A stretch of 6,319 nucleotides of DNA from NCBI GenBank assembly GCA_903920925.1, contig CAIXOA010000053.1, forward strand, positions 1 to 6,319, written 5' to 3'. Shown here in pieces: positions 4,767 through 6,319 of the stretch. The notes beneath the pieces were generated by a model. The model did no database searches and had not been told where the DNA came from. It saw only the letters and a list, made by a program, of their open reading frames with translations. This stretch comes from an uncultured Microcaldota archaeon (GTDB lineage Archaea; Micrarchaeota; Micrarchaeia; Anstonellales; Bilamarchaeaceae). Position 1 is the first letter of the stretch; every line of letters begins with the position of its first letter. Both the position numbers and the translations under genes were made by a program.

Positions 4767-6319
4767 CTTCGTGGGCACTTTCTCCGCGTGATGCGGGCCG
4801 GCCACATTTCCGTCCGCCCCGGGCGGCTGGCTCTTCCTCCTGACTCCGCCCGGCCTCTCCGCCTTCACAACCTCCAGGAAAATCTTGGAAAACTTTGGTA
4901 CGTTCAGTATCCTGACCGACTTATCCGTAAGGTCGGCAGGCTTGAACGCCTGCCTAACGCACTCGAATATGCGCGGCTTCTTGTTCCCCAGCCTCCCGTT
5001 GTCCATGGAATCCACGAGAACGAGGAAGCCCTCCACCTGTTCGCGCGTCAGCTCCTTCTTCATCAGTATCTCCATCGCCCTTGCAAGGCCCCTGTCCATG
5101 CACCATTCGTTCGGGTTGCCCGCCGCGGCCATGGCGAGGGAAAATTCCATTTCCGTGCCGAGCATGCCGCGCGGAACCAGGTCGAAAAGCGCGGCCATCG
5201 TGTTGGCCCGCCTCCCCATGTCCTCGATCCTGTTTGCGCGCCTGGCCAGCTCCGCCATCTGCTCAGAAGTGAGCTCATCGCCTCTGCACAGCTCCCAGGC
5301 AACCAGCCAAGCCTGCCTCGAAACATCCGCGTCCAGGTCCTCGGTCAGCTCGAGCACGATGCACTTCTGGTCATCGTCCAGCTTCAGCCCGGTCAGCATT
5401 GCCTCGAGGGTGTGCGCGAGCGCGGATGCGCGCATTCCACCCTCTCCGCTGCATGCCGCCTCCACCCATATCCCGGCCCTCTTCGAGGAGAACACCCCCC
5501 TGAGCTCGTCGTCCTCCATCTCATTAGCGTGCGCGTCCAGGTATTCCACCTGTTCGCCGTCCAGCTTCCCCTCCGCCATCATCTCGACCGCAAGCTTCCA
5601 TGCAAGCGATGATATCGCGGGCTCCCTGTCCTCGACCATCCTGAGAAGCATGCTCCGCTCATCCCTGCCCAGGCGCATGCCCATGCTTATCTGCGGGCCG
5701 TCCTGCCTGGCGCAAGCCACCTCGACCGCCTTCATGAACGCGGCCTCCCTCGCCTCCGGGTCCATCTCCTCATAGCAGAACCTGACCAGCGAAGCCGCAT
5801 CCTTCGCATCGATAAGCGCCTGCGCGGCCTCCCTTCTCACGGCCGCAATCCTGCTCCCGGTCAGCTCCCCCGCTTTTTTTATGAGCTCCGCAAGGCTCCC
5901 GTTATGCGATTCCAGGATGCCCTCCTCGATTGCAAGCTCGTCCGCCCATGCGCCGTCGGCCTTTGCGGAGAGCAGTCCAAGCCCGGCCCCCTTTTCCCTT
6001 GCCGCCGTTTCCAGTTCCTCAATCTTGTTGTCGCGGTCCAACTCGCCCTCGACGCCAGTCCAACCTTCGTCATCCTCGGCTTGCCCCGCATTATTCCTTT
6101 CCTTCCTCGCCTCCTCCAGCTCTTCCTGCAGCTTGGCCAGCTCGTCCCCGAGCGCCTTTTCCTCCGCGCCCTTCTCCCTGGGCGAGCCGAGCCTCGCCTT
6201 GGACTCGTCTATGAGTGCGACGGTGTTCCGCACCTTCTCACGTAGCGCCTGCACCCTTGCGGCCTCAGCCGCCTGCTCGCGCCTCATGTCCGTGAACTTT
6301 CTGTTGGCAACATCCCTGA
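4761..6319 (-). CDS. Unknown protein: coiled-coil N-terminus and duplicated alpha-helical (HEAT-like) repeats, probably partial
   Basis: I do not recognise this protein. An ATG at 6287 gives 508 residues, but the frame stays open to the right edge (RDVANRKFTD precedes that Met) and no ribosome site or TATA is seen before it, so the gene probably begins outside the window. Numbered from 6287: residues about 1-66 are a charged coiled coil (Glu/Lys/Ala/Leu heptads), followed by an acidic linker (about 68-90). Residues about 130-450 are helical repeats, beginning with a HEAT-like VRREAAQALIDAKDAASLVRF (150-170). An ungapped internal match pairs 209-259 with 306-356 (17 of 51 identical), and a third partial copy (LARAMEILMKKELTREQVEGFL) lies at 401-422. 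The last 30 residues are a basic, Pro/Gly-rich, probably disordered tail. No enzyme motif, signal peptide or membrane segment is visible. A scaffold or adaptor role is inference from architecture. It sits 32 bp upstream of another solenoid gene on the same strand. Confidence 0.85.
   Translation of the reverse strand, partial: RDVANRKFTDMRREQAAEAARVQALREKVRNTVALIDESKARLGSPREKGAEEKALGDELAKLQEELEEARKERNNAGQAEDDEGWTGVEGELDRDNKIEELETAAREKGAGLGLLSAKADGAWADELAIEEGILESHNGSLAELIKKAGELTGSRIAAVRREAAQALIDAKDAASLVRFCYEEMDPEAREAAFMKAVEVACARQDGPQISMGMRLGRDERSMLLRMVEDREPAISSLAWKLAVEMMAEGKLDGEQVEYLDAHANEMEDDELRGVFSSKRAGIWVEAACSGEGGMRASALAHTLEAMLTGLKLDDDQKCIVLELTEDLDADVSRQAWLVAWELCRGDELTSEQMAELARRANRIEDMGRRANTMAALFDLVPRGMLGTEMEFSLAMAAAGNPNEWCMDRGLARAMEILMKKELTREQVEGFLVLVDSMDNGRLGNKKPRIFECVRQAFKPADLTDKSVRILNVPKFSKIFLEVVKAERPGGVRRKSQPPGADGNVAGPHHAEKVPTKG
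5022..5663 (-). repeat. Internal protein-level duplication in the 508-residue solenoid protein
   Basis: Codons 5663-5511 (residues 209-259) and 5372-5220 (residues 306-356) align without gaps at an offset of 97 residues. Shared positions include ED, S, A-W, A, E, L-x2-E-Q, L, A-N and E-D. A third shorter copy (5087-5022) repeats the L-x2-E-Q-V core. The match is at protein level only, so the duplication is old. It supports a repeated helical solenoid, not a random helical protein. Confidence 0.6.

Noticed and set aside
4788..5775. Long plus-strand open frames (274 and 296 codons) opposite the large solenoid gene
   Set aside because: They are antisense to a frame with clear repeats and coiled-coil pattern. 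Their products are Ser/Pro/Arg/Leu-rich without recognisable motifs, as expected for shadow frames in GC-rich DNA.
5874..5880. Run of seven A (minus strand) in the solenoid gene as a programmed frameshift site
   Set aside because: The frame is intact on both sides and encodes Lys-Lys in a helix; no overlapping continuation frame or stimulatory structure is evident.
1..6319. CRISPR arrays, insertion sequences, tRNA or rRNA genes, defence or toxin modules
   Set aside because: I saw no direct repeat series, terminal inverted repeats, cloverleaf or recognisable defence or toxin motifs; nearly all bases are in the seven genes.

Overview
The window is archaeal. It encodes a LonB-type protease, the exosome subunit Csl4, RNA polymerase subunit L (RpoL), a Sec11-like signal peptidase and a DUF373 membrane protein; together these occur only in Archaea. 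Start-site signals agree: TTTAAA-type TATA elements lie about 25-30 bp before start codons, and a GAGGTG ribosome site precedes a TTG start. The DNA is GC-rich with frequent ATA isoleucine codons. I cannot name the lineage from sequence alone; a DPANN-type or other uncultured archaeon is a guess.

Layout, left to right. At 1-736 (+) is the 3' end of lonB, with its complete Ser/Lys protease domain. At 737-1975 (-) is a DUF373 polytopic membrane protein whose stop codon directly abuts the lonB stop. A short divergent promoter region (about 1976-2045) contains a self-complementary TTTAAA element. From about 2046 to 3912 (+) runs a probable operon, csl4 - rpoL - signal peptidase, with 9-13 bp gaps. 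It ends convergently at 3913-3945. From 3946 to the right edge, on the minus strand, are two genes I do not recognise: a 260-residue protein with a histone-H1-like basic tail and HEAT-like helices, preceded by a protein of at least 508 residues with a coiled-coil N-terminus and internally duplicated helical repeats. The latter is probably cut by the window edge.

Functionally, the left and middle parts are informational and housekeeping: membrane protein quality control (LonB), RNA degradation (Csl4), transcription (RpoL) and protein secretion (signal peptidase). The two right-hand alpha-solenoid proteins are the least explained part. I see no mobile element, CRISPR array, tRNA or rRNA, and no clear new multi-gene system. 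The points most worth a second look are the Cys-to-Asp change in the Csl4 zinc ribbon, the large cysteine-containing insertion in the signal peptidase, the PRC-barrel-like tail of the DUF373 protein, the shared divergent promoter, and the pair of solenoid proteins. No stretch longer than 300 bases lacks a gene.
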